NCBI RefSeq assembly: GCF_008728515.1
Contig: NC_044985.1
Coordinates: forward strand, 78,406,155 to 78,470,154
DNA from: Papio anubis
Taxonomy: Eukaryota > Chordata > Mammalia > Primates > Cercopithecidae
DNA: 64,000 nucleotides
Direction of reading: 5' to 3'
In this document: positions 35,286-47,394 of the stretch, piece after piece
Numbering within the stretch: position 1 is the first letter of the stretch
Layout: every line of letters begins with the position of its first letter
Notes under the pieces: model-generated
Seen by the model: only the letters and a program-made list of their open reading frames with translations
The model's database searches: none
What the model was told of the DNA's origin: nothing
Made by a program: the position numbers and the translations under genes

Positions 35286-36784
35286 ATTACTTTATCTTCT
35301 CCACTGTAATTATGAAATTGCATATGTTAACATGGAATGTACTTTTAACAGCAACTCACATAACAGTCTATTTTGCCATCACAGAATCTATTTTGATGTA
35401 TGTGTACATTGTGTGTACCAATATATGGCATTTAATTTTTGTTAATTGTAAGTATACAAACCATAATTTTTATTGTGGTTAGCTCCAGAAAGTAAAATTT
35501 TTGGTGATAATGAAGAAATACCCTTATTTAAGTTTATAACATTTCCTACTATGAGTTCTTTTATTTACAATTAGCATCTGTTATTTTGTAATAAACAATC
35601 CTATCTGCAAAAGTATAAATTAAAAAATCATGAAATAGTGCAGACCAATGACAAGGGATTTGTCTTTAATATTTAAATATCTATTTTAAGTTGTCATGAT
35701 TATCTTCTCATTCAGTAAAATATAAAAGCAAAACACTATTCACAGATCAAACTAGGAGTCAACCTACTAAACTTGGAATTATCATGTTACTACTAGATGT
35801 CCTGCTAATTGAAAAATTCTTCTTTACTTCAGTGTAAATTTCCAGAATGGCTATTTTCCCTCTTTACTAGTATCCTTTTTCCATCTTCATATAATCCAAG
35901 CAAGGTAGAAATGTTCAAAGAGAAGACTTTAAGGCTTACTTCATTTTCAGACTTGACAGTCAGCCATCAGAGCATCAGATTTCACAGGAGCTATAATTCC
36001 CTAAGGCATTTGGGTCAAACTAAAGGGCCCTATCTCTGATAATATCGAAATGCAGACTACCTGCCTACTTTAAACCAAACATCTATGTGAAGTCACACCT
36101 TGACAGCCTGCTTCAGATATTTCCCCCCTCACCAATGACTGAATTTCAAACTGCCAAGAAGTATTTCTCATTGTACTCTGACACACAACGTGTTGATTTT
36201 TCTGCTTCACTAGCAAATGGAAATGAAATTACCCACAGGGTTTCCCAGTCCGAACGGCATTCTGTCATTCCTGACACCAGAAATTCTGTTTTTGTGTTGC
36301 AAAGTACTATAGGGATATTCTGTGTGCGCTCCCTAGTAGCATACAAAATGGTTTGAAATTGGAAACAAAAATCTTCATCTTAGTTTAGGATTTGGTCATC
36401 TTAAGAAATCATTTATAAGCCAAAGGTTAAGCAATGCCATGTTCAAATTTTAAGTATTAGAAAAGAAGTAGTAGCATCCCAGTCACCTAGTTATTTCTAG
36501 TCATTCTACGTAATTTAAGGGAAAATAAAAGTTTAAGGCAGTACAAAAGCAGGCTGACAACAATCTTCTCTTGCTGACAGGCTAATAGGTCCCTTGTTAA
36601 AGCATCATCAGAATTTACTTTTTTTTCTTTTCACACACTTAGTATTTTGAACACTACATTTTTACGTTGTGAGAGATTTACTTTTCTATACCATTTATTT
36701 GGTGTCCAGTTACAATATTAGAAAGTGTTGTCTATTATATAAGGAGGAGGAGCATATAACAGAAAATGACTATAATTATGAAGT
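35286..36784. other. Unique sequence, less AT-rich near 35.9-36.35 kb
   Basis: No gene that I can support. The stretch from about 35900 to 36350 has a less skewed composition and an open frame of 89 codons (36087-36356), but no protein likeness that I know. It might be conserved non-coding DNA or an old unrecognised repeat. Confidence 0.4.
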
Positions 36785-37020
36785 TCTTCGTGTATGTCAG
36801 ATAATACTTTAAGTATTTTAAAAGTGTTATCTGAGACTTTTCTAATGGAAGCCTCAAAAGAGTTCTACATGAACAGTCGGAACTATTCTGAATTGAGGTA
36901 CAGATACATTCAATGACTTTCCCAAAGTCATTCAGCTTTGAAAGTGACTAAGTGGAACCAGGATTTGAATTTAAGCAATCTGATTTTAGAACTCAACACT
37001 CTTAACATTAATGTACAGCT
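36785..37020 (-). mobile_element. MIR SINE, reverse strand
   Basis: Blocks 'actttcccaaagtcattcag' and 'gaaagtgactaagtggaacc', then 'aggatttgaatttaagcaat', match reversed MIR (cttgcccaaggtcacacag; agtaagtggcagagcc; aggatttgaaccc). The copy is nearly full length. Confidence 0.85.
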
Positions 37021-38203
37021 AATATACAAAGTGCTGCCATTGGAATTCTTGAAGTGGAGCCACTGATGTAGAGGAATACAAAAATTCTGATAGACTGTCC
37101 GTGGAAGTGAGGACACCTAGAAGCAACCTAGCAAATGTGAGGTTTTACTGAAGAGTTTTGTAAGAATCTGCAGATGCTTAAAAGAGAAGGTAGTTCTACA
37201 CTATCCCTGAAAAACTCATTCCCTAGAGCTTACTGCAAGTGACTTCCATTCATATATGTAGGGATATAATTTTCTGTAAGTATTAGAGTTTATAATAACA
37301 TGTTACATAGAAATTTTAGTAAAAGGTACTTTTACCAATTCAGTAAGTGAAATATCAGGACCTCCGTTTATCATCTTTTACATATTGAATAATCATTATA
37401 ATAACCAGTTTCAGAATACACATTGCTTTCCTTAATCCACTGACAAAATACATCATAAAGAAAAGAAAAGCTGCACAACAGCTGATAAGTAATTCTATAT
37501 CTAAAATATATATAATTTTCTAGGAAAGAATACTTAGGAAGTTCTCATGATCTGAAGCAGAGAGTCTTAGAATTATCCCTTAGTGTTTAAACTACTTTAA
37601 ATGATCTACCTACACCAACAGCTGGTTCCCAATGTTCCTGCCAGTTTCAATGAAAACTCTCAACAGCCTGCCATACCTTGTAAGTCTATTGCTTTTATAT
37701 TCAAATCTGTTGAAAAAGAAAAAAAAAAAAAGTCATTTCAAAGCTTATGGCTATAAATGGGTGTGTAAATATGCTGGAGTATTTATAACCATCCAAGCCC
37801 CCAATTCTGTCTCTGCTTTCTCTAATGACTTCCTTTTTTATATTTTTTTGAAAAAATCAATTATATCTCCTCTTCCACAACTGTACCCCCATTCTCTCCT
37901 ATTTCGTGTTATTTCTTAATGACTATCTTTCTTCCTCCTTCCCTCTTTTTTATTTCCAAATTGCTTGCTTTCATTGACTCTATAACATGATTTTTATTCA
38001 TACCACTAAATTAATATTCAAAATTTCATAAATAATCTCCTAGTTGCAAATGTAGTGGTTGATATTTAAAAAACTGCAGTCAGTACATGGTTTTATCAAT
38101 TATTCTATTGAATCATTTATTCTTTGAGTTCCAGAGAAACTATGACAATTTGATTGTCTTCCTATATCTCCAATAATTTTTCTCAATTTCTCTTGCTATT
38201 TTC
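37021..38203. other. AT-rich sequence, nothing recognised
   Basis: No recognised gene or repeat. A short A run lies near 37709-37731. Confidence 0.45.
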
Positions 38204-38208
38204 CTTTC

Positions 38209-38605
38209 TAATATGGTTTGGCTGTGTCCCCACCCAAATCTCACCCTGAATTGTAGCTCCCATAATCCCTAGAAAATCACTTCAAATGATGATCTATTGA
38301 AAGATTGGTGAAGAATATAGACCTGGTGGGTAGTGATTGAATCATGGGGGCAGGTTCTACTGTGCTGTTCTTGTGATAGTTAATAATTCTCACAAGATCT
38401 GATGGTTTTATAAAGGGCAGTTCCCCTGCACGTGCTCTCTCTTGCCTGCCACCAGGTAAGATTTGCCTTTGCTCCTCCTTCACCTTCCACCATGATTGTG
38501 AGGCCTCCCCAGCAATGTGGAAGTGCAAATCCATTAAATCTTTTTCTTTGTAAATTACCTAATCTTGGGTATTTCTTCATAGCAATATGAAAATGGACTA
38601 ATACA
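38209..38605 (+). mobile_element. 5' LTR of the THE1-type element, with foreign insert
   Basis: It begins 'taatatggtttggctgtgtc' and ends 'atatgaaaatggactaatac'. Compared with its partner LTR, it lacks about 17 bp after 'gctcccataat' and instead carries about 48 bp (38273-38320) unrelated to MaLR LTRs. That insert matches 21614-21661 in this window, in the same orientation. Confidence 0.92.
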
Positions 38606-40213
38606 GTAAATTGGTACTGGTACAGTTGGGTACTAATATTAAGATACCCAAAAATGTGGAAGCAACTTTGGACCTGGGTAACAGGCAGAGGTTGGAACAG
38701 TTTGGTGGGCTCAGAAGAAGACAGGAAGATGTGGGAAAGTGTGGAGCTCCCTAGAGACTTGTTGACTGGTTTTGACCAAAATGCTGATAGTGATATGGAC
38801 AATAAAGTCAGGCTGAGGTGGTCTTAGATGGAGATGAGAAACTTATTGGGAACTGGAGAAAAGATTATTCTTGCTATGCATTAGCAAAGAGACTGGTAGC
38901 ATTTTGCCCCTGCCCTGGAGATCTGTGGAACCTTGCACTTGAGAGAGATGATTTGGAGTATCTGGTGAAAGAAATTTCTAAGCAGCAAAGCATTCAAGAT
39001 GTGATGTGTGTGCTCTTAAAAGCATTCAGTTTTATTCATTCACAAAGATACGGTTTGGTATTGGAACTTATGTTTAAAAGGGAAGCAGAGAATATGAGTT
39101 TAGAAAATTTGCAGCTAACAATGCAATAGAAAAGAAAAACCCACTTTCTGAGGAGAAATTCAAGCTGGCGGTAGAAATTTGCATAAGTAACAAGGAGCCA
39201 AATGTTAATCACCAAGACAATGGGGAAAGCATCTCCAAGGCTGTCAGAGGTCCTCACAGCAGCCCCTCCCATCACGAGCCAAGAGGCCTAGAAAGAAAAA
39301 ATTGTTTTATGGGCTGAGCCTAGAGTCTTGCTGCTTTCTGCAGTCTCAGGACTTGATGCCCTGCATCCCAGTCGTGACTAAAAGGAGTCAACATACAGCT
39401 CAGGCCATTGCTTCATATGGTGTAAGCCCCAAGTCTTGGCAGCTTACATGTGGTGTTTGGCCTGTGAGTGCATAGAAGTCAAGAATTGAGATTTGGGAAC
39501 CTCCACCTAGATTTCAGAGGATGTACAAAAATGCCTGGATGTCCAGGCAGAGGTGTGCTACAGGGGCAGAGTCCTCATGGAGAACCTCTGCTAGGGCAGT
39601 GCAGGAAGGAAATGTGGGATAGGATCCCCCACACAGAGTCCATGCTGGGGCACTGTGTAGTGGAGCGGTGAGAAGAAGGTCACTGTCCTGCAGACCCTAG
39701 AATGGTAGATTGACCTATGGCTTACACCATGCACCTGAAAAAGCCACAGACATTCAAAGCCTGCCTGTGAAAGCAGCCAGGTGGGGGTTGTACCCAGCAA
39801 AGCCACAGGGGTGGAGCTGCCCAAGACCATGGGAACCCACTTCTTGCATCAGCATGACCTGGATGTGAGACATGGAGGCAAAGGAGATAATTAGTTTGAC
39901 TGCCCTGCTGGATATCAGACTTACATGGGACCTATAGCCCCTTTGTTTTAGCCAATTTCTCCCATTGGAAATGGGTGTATTTACCCAGTGCTTGTATCCC
40001 CACTGTATCTAGTAAGTAACTAACTTGATTTTGATTTTACAGGCTTATAGGTGGCTTATAGGTGGAAGGGACTTGCCTTGTCTCAGATGAGACTCAGGAC
40101 TATGGACTTTTTAGTTAATGCTGAAATGAGTTAAGATTTTGGGGGAACTATTAGAAAGTCCTGAATGGTTTTGAAATGTGAAGACATGAGATAGTGGAAG
40201 AGCCAGGGTGGAA

Positions 40214-40576
40214 TGATAGGGCTTGGCTGTGTCCCCACCCAAATCTCATCCTGAATTGTAGCTCCCATAATTCCCACGTGTCATGGGAGGGACTTGGTGG
40301 GAAGTATTGAATCATGGGGGTGGGGTTTTCCCATGGTGTTCTCGTGATAGAGAATAAGTATCACGAGACCTGATGATTTTACAAAGGGCAGTTGCCCTGC
40401 ACATGCTCTCTTGCCGGCTGCCATGTAAAACATGCCTTTGTTCCTTCTTTGCTTTCTGCCGCGATTGTAATGCCTCCCAAGCCATGTGGAACTGTGAATC
40501 CATTAAACCTCTTTTTCTTTATAAATTACCCAGTCTCAGGTATTTCTTCATAGCAGTATGAAAATAGACTAATACT
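40214..40576 (+). mobile_element. 3' LTR of the THE1-type element
   Basis: It runs from 'tgatagggcttggctgtgtc' to 'agcagtatgaaaatagacta' and 'atact', and has the normal arrangement 'ttcccacgtgtcatgggagg' where the 5' LTR is disrupted. The polypurine-rich stretch just before it (gatagtggaagagccagg) is in the place of a retroviral polypurine tract. Confidence 0.92.
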
Positions 40577-40612
40577 CTTTCCTTCCACTATTCTTTGAAT
40601 ATTCCTGATATG

Positions 40613-40800
40613 TAATGTTGCTAAATGATCCTTTTTGAAATTCTCTCCCACTTGCGAATCATTGGATTCTCTCTACTACTCCATGGTTTCTAATGTTCTG
40701 TCTACTACTCCATGATATCTAATGTTGCTGAATGTTCCTTTTTGAAATTCTCTCCCACTTGCTAATCATGGGATTCTCTCTACTACTGCATGGTTTCAAT
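40613..40800 (+). repeat. Diverged tandem duplication, about 107-bp unit
   Basis: Positions 40613-40697 and 40720-40800 are copies of one unit (shared core: gaaattctctcccacttgc and ggattctctctactact). A partial unit of about 26 bp lies between them (tctactactccatgatatc). It begins about 30 bp to the right of the THE1-type 3' LTR. Confidence 0.85.
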
Positions 40801-40839
40801 TCATACCTATAGGTCAACACTTACCCAGAATATTTACAG

Positions 40840-41425
40840 ATTAAATGTCAAACAGAATTCCAGGCTCACATTTCCAAGGTCTTCTATATATCTCACTTGG
40901 ATGTCCCACAAACATGTTAAATTTAGACAACCTCGAATTAAAATGTATCAACAAATTTTTATTACCTCCATCAATCATCCTGCCTTCACAAGCCTGCTTT
41001 TCTGCCTGCTTTGCCTATTTCAGTTAAAGACATAACTATTCACCCAACAACTCAGGCTAGAAATTATAAAGTCAGGTTTTGTTTTATATTCTCAATATTC
41101 TTCCCCATCAATTCCACTTCTAGTCAGTCTAAAATTGTTGACTCTTCAACTCCAGAAAAAAAATGTCTTTCTCTTTCTATTTAAATTGTATCCTCTCCAA
41201 CTAAACTGAAATAATAATTTCCTAAGATTACTATATTACATTACTACAGAGAAAAGTTTTATATTTTCAAATTATGAATGCTCTATATTTAAAATCTTTA
41301 GATGAGTCCTCCTGACCTAGAAGAAAAGCCAAATTCTAGAATCCTTCGGGCATGGGATGCAAAATGGTTCACAGTCTAGTTCCAGGTGTATTTCAAGTTT
41401 TACCCACCATAATTCTCTGCCATAC
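40840..41425 (+). mobile_element. L2 LINE fragment, forward strand
   Basis: Old L2 ORF-end sequence. The clues are 'cagttaaagacataactatt', 'caactcaggctagaaattat' and 'aaattgttgactcttcaact', then 'ctgacctagaagaaaagcca' and 'gcaaaatggttcacagtcta'. It is diverged and some of the likeness may be chance. Confidence 0.5.
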
Positions 41426-41434
41426 GTTTTTAAA

Positions 41435-42925
41435 TCAAACTTATTATTTTACCTAATTTTAGATTCACATGCAGTTATAAGAAAAAGTACTCAGAGATCC
41501 TTTGTACCTTTGTCCGTTTTTTCACAATGGTAGCAACTTGCAAAACTATAGTACAATATCACAGCCAGAATATTCATATTGATACAATCAAGAAAAAATA
41601 TGTTCCATAAAAGATCACTCATCTTGACTTTTCACACAACCCTTTCCATCCTCACTACCTTCTTAACCATGGCAACTACTATTCCCTTCTTCACTTCTAT
41701 AATTTTGTCATTTCAAGACTATTATATAAGTGGAATCATACAGTATGTAACCTTTTGAGATTTGCTTTTAACACTTGGCACGATTCCTAAGAAATTCATA
41801 TACACTGCAGCATGTATAAATTGTTCCATTATTGCTAAGTAGTATTACATGGCACGGATGTACTGCAGTTGATTTACTATTCACCCATTGAAGGTCGTCT
41901 GGGTTATTTCTAGTATTGGACTATCAAAAAGAATGCTTCTATAAGCATTTATGTACCGGTTTTATGTAAACATGAGTTTTCATTTATCTGAGACAAATGT
42001 CTAGGATTGCAATGGTGGAATAATATGATAGTCGCATGTTTAGGTTATTTAAGAAATTGCCATAATAATTCCCAGGGTTGTTGTACCGTTTTATATTCCC
42101 ACCAACAATATATGGTATTTTTTTCCTCCACAGTCTTATTTGACTTGTCAATATTTTCTACTTTAAATATCTTATAGGTATATAGTAATATCTCATTGTG
42201 CTTTTATTTTTTATTACCCTGATAATTAAATGATGTTGAACATCATTTCATGTGCTTATTTGTCATTTATATATCTTTATATGTGAAATCTCTCTTCATG
42301 TCTTCTGTTCATTTTTTGACTGGATTTTTTTAAACTTTTTAGTTGTGAGAGTTCTTTATATATTCTAGATACTAGTCCTTTGTTCCATATTATTTTCTCC
42401 CTGTATGTAGCTTGTCTTTCCAATCTCTTAACAGGGTATTTCATAGAGCAAAAGTTTTAAATTTTAATGAGATCAAAGTTATCATTTTTTCCAAGAAAAT
42501 CCTGCTTTTATTTTAAAACTAAGAACTCTTTGCCTAGCCCTAGATTCTGAAGATTTTCTCCTATATTGTTTTTTCCCTAAATGTTTTATATTTCTTCATT
42601 TTACATTTAACTCTGTGATATGTTGTGATTTAAATTTTGCAGAAGGTATCAGACTTACATTGAAACTTGTATTTTTTTTTTCTATTGATGTCCAATTGCT
42701 ACAGCATTATTTGTTAAAAAGTCTATCTTCTCCTCCATTGAATTACTTTTGACTTTTGTCAAAAATAAGTTGGGCATACAAATATACTCATATTTGCATG
42801 AGTATAATTCTGTGTTTTCTATCTTGTTTTATTGATTAAGTGTCTATCACTTTTCCAATATAACATAGTCTTGATCACTGTAGCTACATAATGACTTTTG
42901 GAATCAGAAGATGCATTCCTCCCAC
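41435..42925 (-). mobile_element. Old L1 (L1M) ORF2 and 3' region, reverse strand
   Basis: A long reverse L1 of L1M4/L1ME type. It has 'tagattcacatgcagttata', 'caaaactatagtacaatatc' and 'aagtggaatcatacagtatg', then 'tcacccattgaaggtcgtct' and 'atgtgcttatttgtcattta'. Further right are 'ctctttgcctagccctagat' and 'gatgtccaattgctacagca', ending near 'cattcctcccactttattct'. No open frame of useful length remains. Confidence 0.85.
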
Positions 42926-44460
42926 TTTATTCTGCCTTTTCCCATGTTTTTACCTATTCCAATTCCTTTGATTATTTCTTGAAGTACTTTTTCAGTACTG
43001 CCCTCTTCCTTTACCTTCTAAGCTTCTCTGAAATGAATGTTCAATCTTTGTTACTATTCCATGGGTGCCTGAGGCTCTTTTCTGTCTCTATGTTTTTATG
43101 GTCTATTCTCTTCATTACTCAAAGTGGATACGGGTTGAGCATCTTTAATTTGAAAGGCTTAGGACTAGAAGTATTTCACATTTCTATTTTTTTCTTTCAA
43201 ATTTTGGAGCATTTCTGGTTTTGCATTTTCAGATTTGTAATGCTCAACCTATAATTCGTAATTATCCATCTTTCAGTTTCTTGACTCTTTTTAATGTCCC
43301 CTCCATTCTGCTATGGAGCTCATCTACTGAGCTTTTGTTTACATTATTGTGCTTTTCAATTCTAAAATTTCCAGTTGGTTCTCTTTTATGTCTTCTATTT
43401 CTTTGCTCAGATTTTTTATTCTTTCATTTGTTTCAAGCATGTTCATAAGTGCTGGAGAAATGTTATCTTGTCTGCTTTAAAATTTTTATTACATAATTCT
43501 AACATCTGTTATATTGTATTAGTATCTATTGATTGTCTCTTTTCATTCAGTTTGAACTCTTCCTGGTTCTGGATATGATAAATAAAGCTCAACTGAAATG
43601 TGCATATTTCCATATTATGTTCTGACACTCTGGATAATATTTAAGCCTTCTGTTTCAGCTGGCTTTATCTGCTGCTTCAGGAGGAAGAGGGTGGCACTGC
43701 TTTCTTACAGCCACATGATGTAGAAATTCAGGTTCTTCACACAGTCTTTGACAGTTTGGGAGTGGAGATCCTCATTACGGCCAGACTCCTTATGTGGTCT
43801 CCACTCACCATTCTATGAAGTAATCTCATTATCACTGGTGATGATGAAAGTCCTCACTCTTCACTAGGCCTCCTCAGATACCAGTCTAGTGTGGAGGGAA
43901 GAGGATGGGGTGGAGTTTCAGGTTCTCCATATAGTTTCTGCTGACAGGATGTAGAATGGACAGAGACTCATTAATGGCTGCTGGGCAAAAGCTTTAGTGT
44001 CCCCCATTGACCTTTTTGGTTCATGCTCTGTCATTGGTCACCCAGAGGGGATGTTGGAGAACCTTATTACAACCATTAGAGGGTAAAAATCTAGATTCTC
44101 CAGTTTGTCTTTGCCAACATGGATGGAGGTGTGGCCATATTTTCTCCTGAAGTGCTCAGTTGGAGTCCAGCAGTTATTGTCTAAAAGATTTGTCTTGTTA
44201 GGCTAAGCCTTTCCTGAGATAGAATCAACCTAATTGATCTTTTGGACAGACTTCATTCCTCAGAAAACAGGGTTATGTTGGGTTCTTTTTATCTGTTCTT
44301 CTTAATGTTTCTGGATTGTCAGTTTCTTTGTCTCCAAATTAGAGATAAATGTTTGTAAAAGAAAATGCTTAAGGTACTTGCCACCATGTCATTTCTCAGG
44401 TCCTGACGTTCCCAGTCAGTCTGCTTTAATTGTGTTTTCTTAGGTCTGTTTTATATATAA
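42926..44460 (-). mobile_element. Old L1 (L1M) continuation, reverse strand
   Basis: It continues the old L1 signal with 'gggtgcctgaggctcttttc', 'ctattctcttcattactcaa', 'tctaaaatttccagttggtt' and 'tgctttaaaatttttattac'. Blocks such as 'cattcagtttgaactcttcc' and 'ttctgtttcagctggcttta' follow. A Tigger MITE sits inside (43131-43251). The right part (43680-44460) is less certain. Confidence 0.6.
43131..43251 (+). mobile_element. Tigger MITE (MER44/Tigger7-like), nested
   Basis: A 121-bp element with inverted ends (CGGGTTGAGCA against TGCTCAACCT), flanked by TA on both sides (43129-43130 and 43252-43253), as expected for the TcMar group. The middle has 'ggcttaggactagaagtatt' and 'aaattttggagcatttctgg'. 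L1M sequence resumes on both sides, so it inserted into the L1. Confidence 0.8.
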
Positions 44461-44624
44461 TGTCCAGGGATTTTAGTTGTACTTAGTGGAAGGAATATTT
44501 GTCATATGTATTATCCTCTATTCATGCAAGGCAATTTAAAATTTCCTAGACACTGTCAGTTCTCTTGCAAATCTTTGCCTTTGTTGGATCACAAGAACAT
44601 TAATCAATTTTCTTCTTCCATTTA

Positions 44625-44760
44625 TTCCCATTTTACAGGTTAGGAAAGTAAGACAGAATAATTCAGTCAGTCATTTAGTTAGAAATAGGCAAACTTTGGA
44701 TTTGAACACAGAACTTCATGCCTATAAACTTATTTCCCCCCACAACACACTGCCTCAAGC
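44625..44760 (-). mobile_element. MIR SINE fragment, reverse strand
   Basis: Blocks 'cccattttacaggttaggaa', 'gtcatttagttagaaatagg' and 'tttggatttgaacacagaac' follow reversed MIR order. Confidence 0.75.
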
Positions 44761-44829
44761 TGGGTGTCACATCATGATCTGCATAAGCCTCAAAAGCATA
44801 TAGGCATAATTTAAAATTCTGTGTTCTCA

Positions 44830-45015
44830 TCCAAGAGCTTTGAGACTTTAAGTAACTCATTAAGTAATTGAATTTCTCTGAATCTCTGGTTCTTCCTCTA
44901 TAAATAATAATAGGAATAAGGATATCTATTTTCCAGGTTTTTTATGAGTAGTAATAATAAATAAAGTCATTTCTTATAATGGCTGGTCTAAAGTAGTTAT
45001 TCAGTACAGGATAGA
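44830..45015 (+). mobile_element. MIR SINE fragment, forward strand
   Basis: 'agactttaagtaactcatta', 'gaatctctggttcttcctct' and 'ataaataataataggaataa' fit the centre of MIR in forward orientation, followed by 'tctaaagtagttattcagta' near its 3' end. It is a separate MIR from the reverse copy just to the left. Confidence 0.7.
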
Positions 45016-47394
45016 CATGTTGTCATTGCTAGTTTCTGTATTTACAAAATATAAGGAAAAAAATGGGCATAACAGAAAACCTTAAAAAAATGGGAGATTA
45101 AAAAGGAGCTTGAGCCAATTCTAGAGATTCAAAATTGCTCCTCAACTTGACAATATGTAGCAGAGAGCATGAGCCTTGGCAGATTATTTACATATGTATT
45201 ACAGAGACATTATGGTTATTCATGTGTTTGCCTCCCTCATTATGCTACAAACTTTTCAGGGAAGGAAACTTACTTTGAGTAACTGTGAATCTCCATCAGG
45301 GTTTTACAGAAGGAAAATGCTTAACTAATAATTATCATATTAAATTAAATTGTTATTTGGACCATCTACTATTCATTTTCACTGTTTATAAAATTGTATC
45401 TTAACATCACACTGACTAGGGTGTGAATACATTTGAGTTTCAAGAGCAAATGTTGAAAAAATATACCCTGCCCCAAACTAAAGTAACTGATAAAAGCTCT
45501 GAACACGAGGTGACATAATGGTACAATGAGTGCTAGAAACTAACAACCACTTATATTCAACAGGATTAACACATTTCTGACCAATATTAATCTATTGGAT
45601 TTGGAAACGAGAAATATAAATTCTGGGAACTGTCGAGAATTTCTGAAATCATAGTTTATATTGTATTTTATTAAAATTTTAAAACATTGGAGCTTATAGC
45701 AAATATTCGAACACTTAGAAATGCCAGACAACATTATTGGCTTATATGTGGATGATGTAGCATTAGACTTCCTAACAAGGTTTAATAGCACTATCCAGGA
45801 TCATGTGCTGGATTATTAACTTAAAGACTTATTTTGCTTCCAAATCCTATTTACTGGGGTAACCTTTATATCAGGTATGTAAAATGTACGTACTATTTAC
45901 ATAAACCAATTAGTATTTATTTGTGTTCTATGATTGACTCACTATTAGCAGTTGACAGTCTGCAAAACACACAACGATAACATAGTAACAGCTACCAGGG
46001 AGACATGCTGATTAGAATAGATGATGACTGAATCTCTACTTCCTGTTCTTGGAAATGGAAATGTTGACCTTAACCTGTAGCTTTGCATGTCAGCATTCCC
46101 TGCTCTGACTTTCAATTTGACTTAGATTCCTTTGAACCAGTAAAGTCTCTAATGTTGGTGGTTCAGATTCACTTTTCACAGAACTACAATAATTTTTTTT
46201 TTCTGATTTCTCTACTGATTTTTTACTTGAGATTTACAGAATCATACAAATTTTTCAACAAATGTCAAGAAGGAATTTCCTGAATGAAAACAGTACATTT
46301 CCTAATGAAAACAGTAAATAACCATCTGGGTATTAGGGTCAATATTTTCCAGTTATGCAACATAATTTAGATAAGTGTTTCCTTTCAAATAGCATTATGT
46401 TAATATTTTGAAAACATTTTAATAATTATTTTTCAGAAATACTGACACCTCTGTTGACATATCTAAAAATATAAAATCATTTAGGATCTATAGATGAATA
46501 GCTCTTCTCTATTTCTCTCTTTTTTTCATTAAAAATAATACCAGGTACAATAAGATTTTGGAGTTTTTAAAATACTTTGTTTCTGCACTTTACATATAGG
46601 AAATTACTAATATACTTAACTAGTCTTTATCTTTTCTCTTAAACAGTATCATATCCAAGTTTATTGGCTTTTAAAAAATAAATTATTGTATACATAGAGT
46701 TTTAGCACTTCAAATTTTAAAAGAATATTGCATTCATGCAACAATTTTAGTGAGACGAAAACTTTCACATTTTAAAGGGGGTTACCTGAATATTACTTCC
46801 TGTATGTGGCTTTTTGTCACCTAACATTGGCTAGACCTTAATTTTTGCCAACTGTCAATGAGTTGGAATGAATTTTAAGCTACGTATCCTTTTAAAATAA
46901 GTTGAATTAACTAATTAATGATTAAAAATAAATGACTAAGTTTTATCTATGCATCTTATAAAATATTTGCCTCAGAATTTCTTATGCATGTCAGTACACA
47001 TATCTTTTGGGATACACAAGCTATCAAGCCACTGATTTTTAAACATGTATAATGCATTCAATATGGAATCCTCCAACACAAGCTTGATGCTTTTAATGAA
47101 ACATGATTATACCATCAATGAGACTAATTATTGTTCTATTACAGAAAGAGAAAAAATGAGTCATGGATCTATAGGTGGGAGATCTGAGATTTCAATCAAG
47201 TTAACCACTATATTCTCTAACCAATTATGAACAATGTGTGAAAATTCATAATCATAGAGGATTTTGCAAAATAATGAAGGTGACTTCTTGCAAACTCTAA
47301 AGAGAAAGTCCAGTTAATATGCTGAAGAAACATGGAGATAATCCTTCAATAGTCTTCTTGAATTATATACCTAAGTGCTAGTGAGATGCTAACA
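45016..47394. other. AT-rich unique sequence
   Basis: No gene or named repeat. A small duplication lies near 46279-46319 (tgaatgaaaacagta / taatgaaaacagta). Open frames here are short and unsupported. Confidence 0.45.

Larger units (their letters stand above)
38209..40576 (+). mobile_element. Complete THE1-type MaLR element
   Basis: A retrovirus-like MaLR element in forward orientation with both LTRs (38209-38605 and 40214-40576) and an internal region of about 1.6 kb. It is flanked by a perfect 5-bp target duplication, CTTTC, at 38204-38208 and 40577-40581. This shows a single insertion that did not collapse to a solo LTR. The internal part matches the THE1/MST internal sequence along its length, including a non-intact gag-like stretch. 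An open frame of 103 codons (38818-39129) belongs to it and is not a host gene. No functional viral genes are present. Confidence 0.93.

Noticed and set aside
36087..36356. 89-codon frame as a gene
   Set aside because: No recognisable protein features, no splice or promoter context, and an overlapping frame on the other strand of similar length. It is consistent with chance.
38380..38802. 140-codon minus-strand frame near the 5' LTR
   Set aside because: It runs antisense through the LTR and internal MaLR sequence, with no known protein on that strand.
38818..39129. 103-codon open frame as a host gene
   Set aside because: It lies inside the internal region of the THE1-type MaLR element and follows its known internal sequence. 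It is a remnant of that element, not an independent gene.
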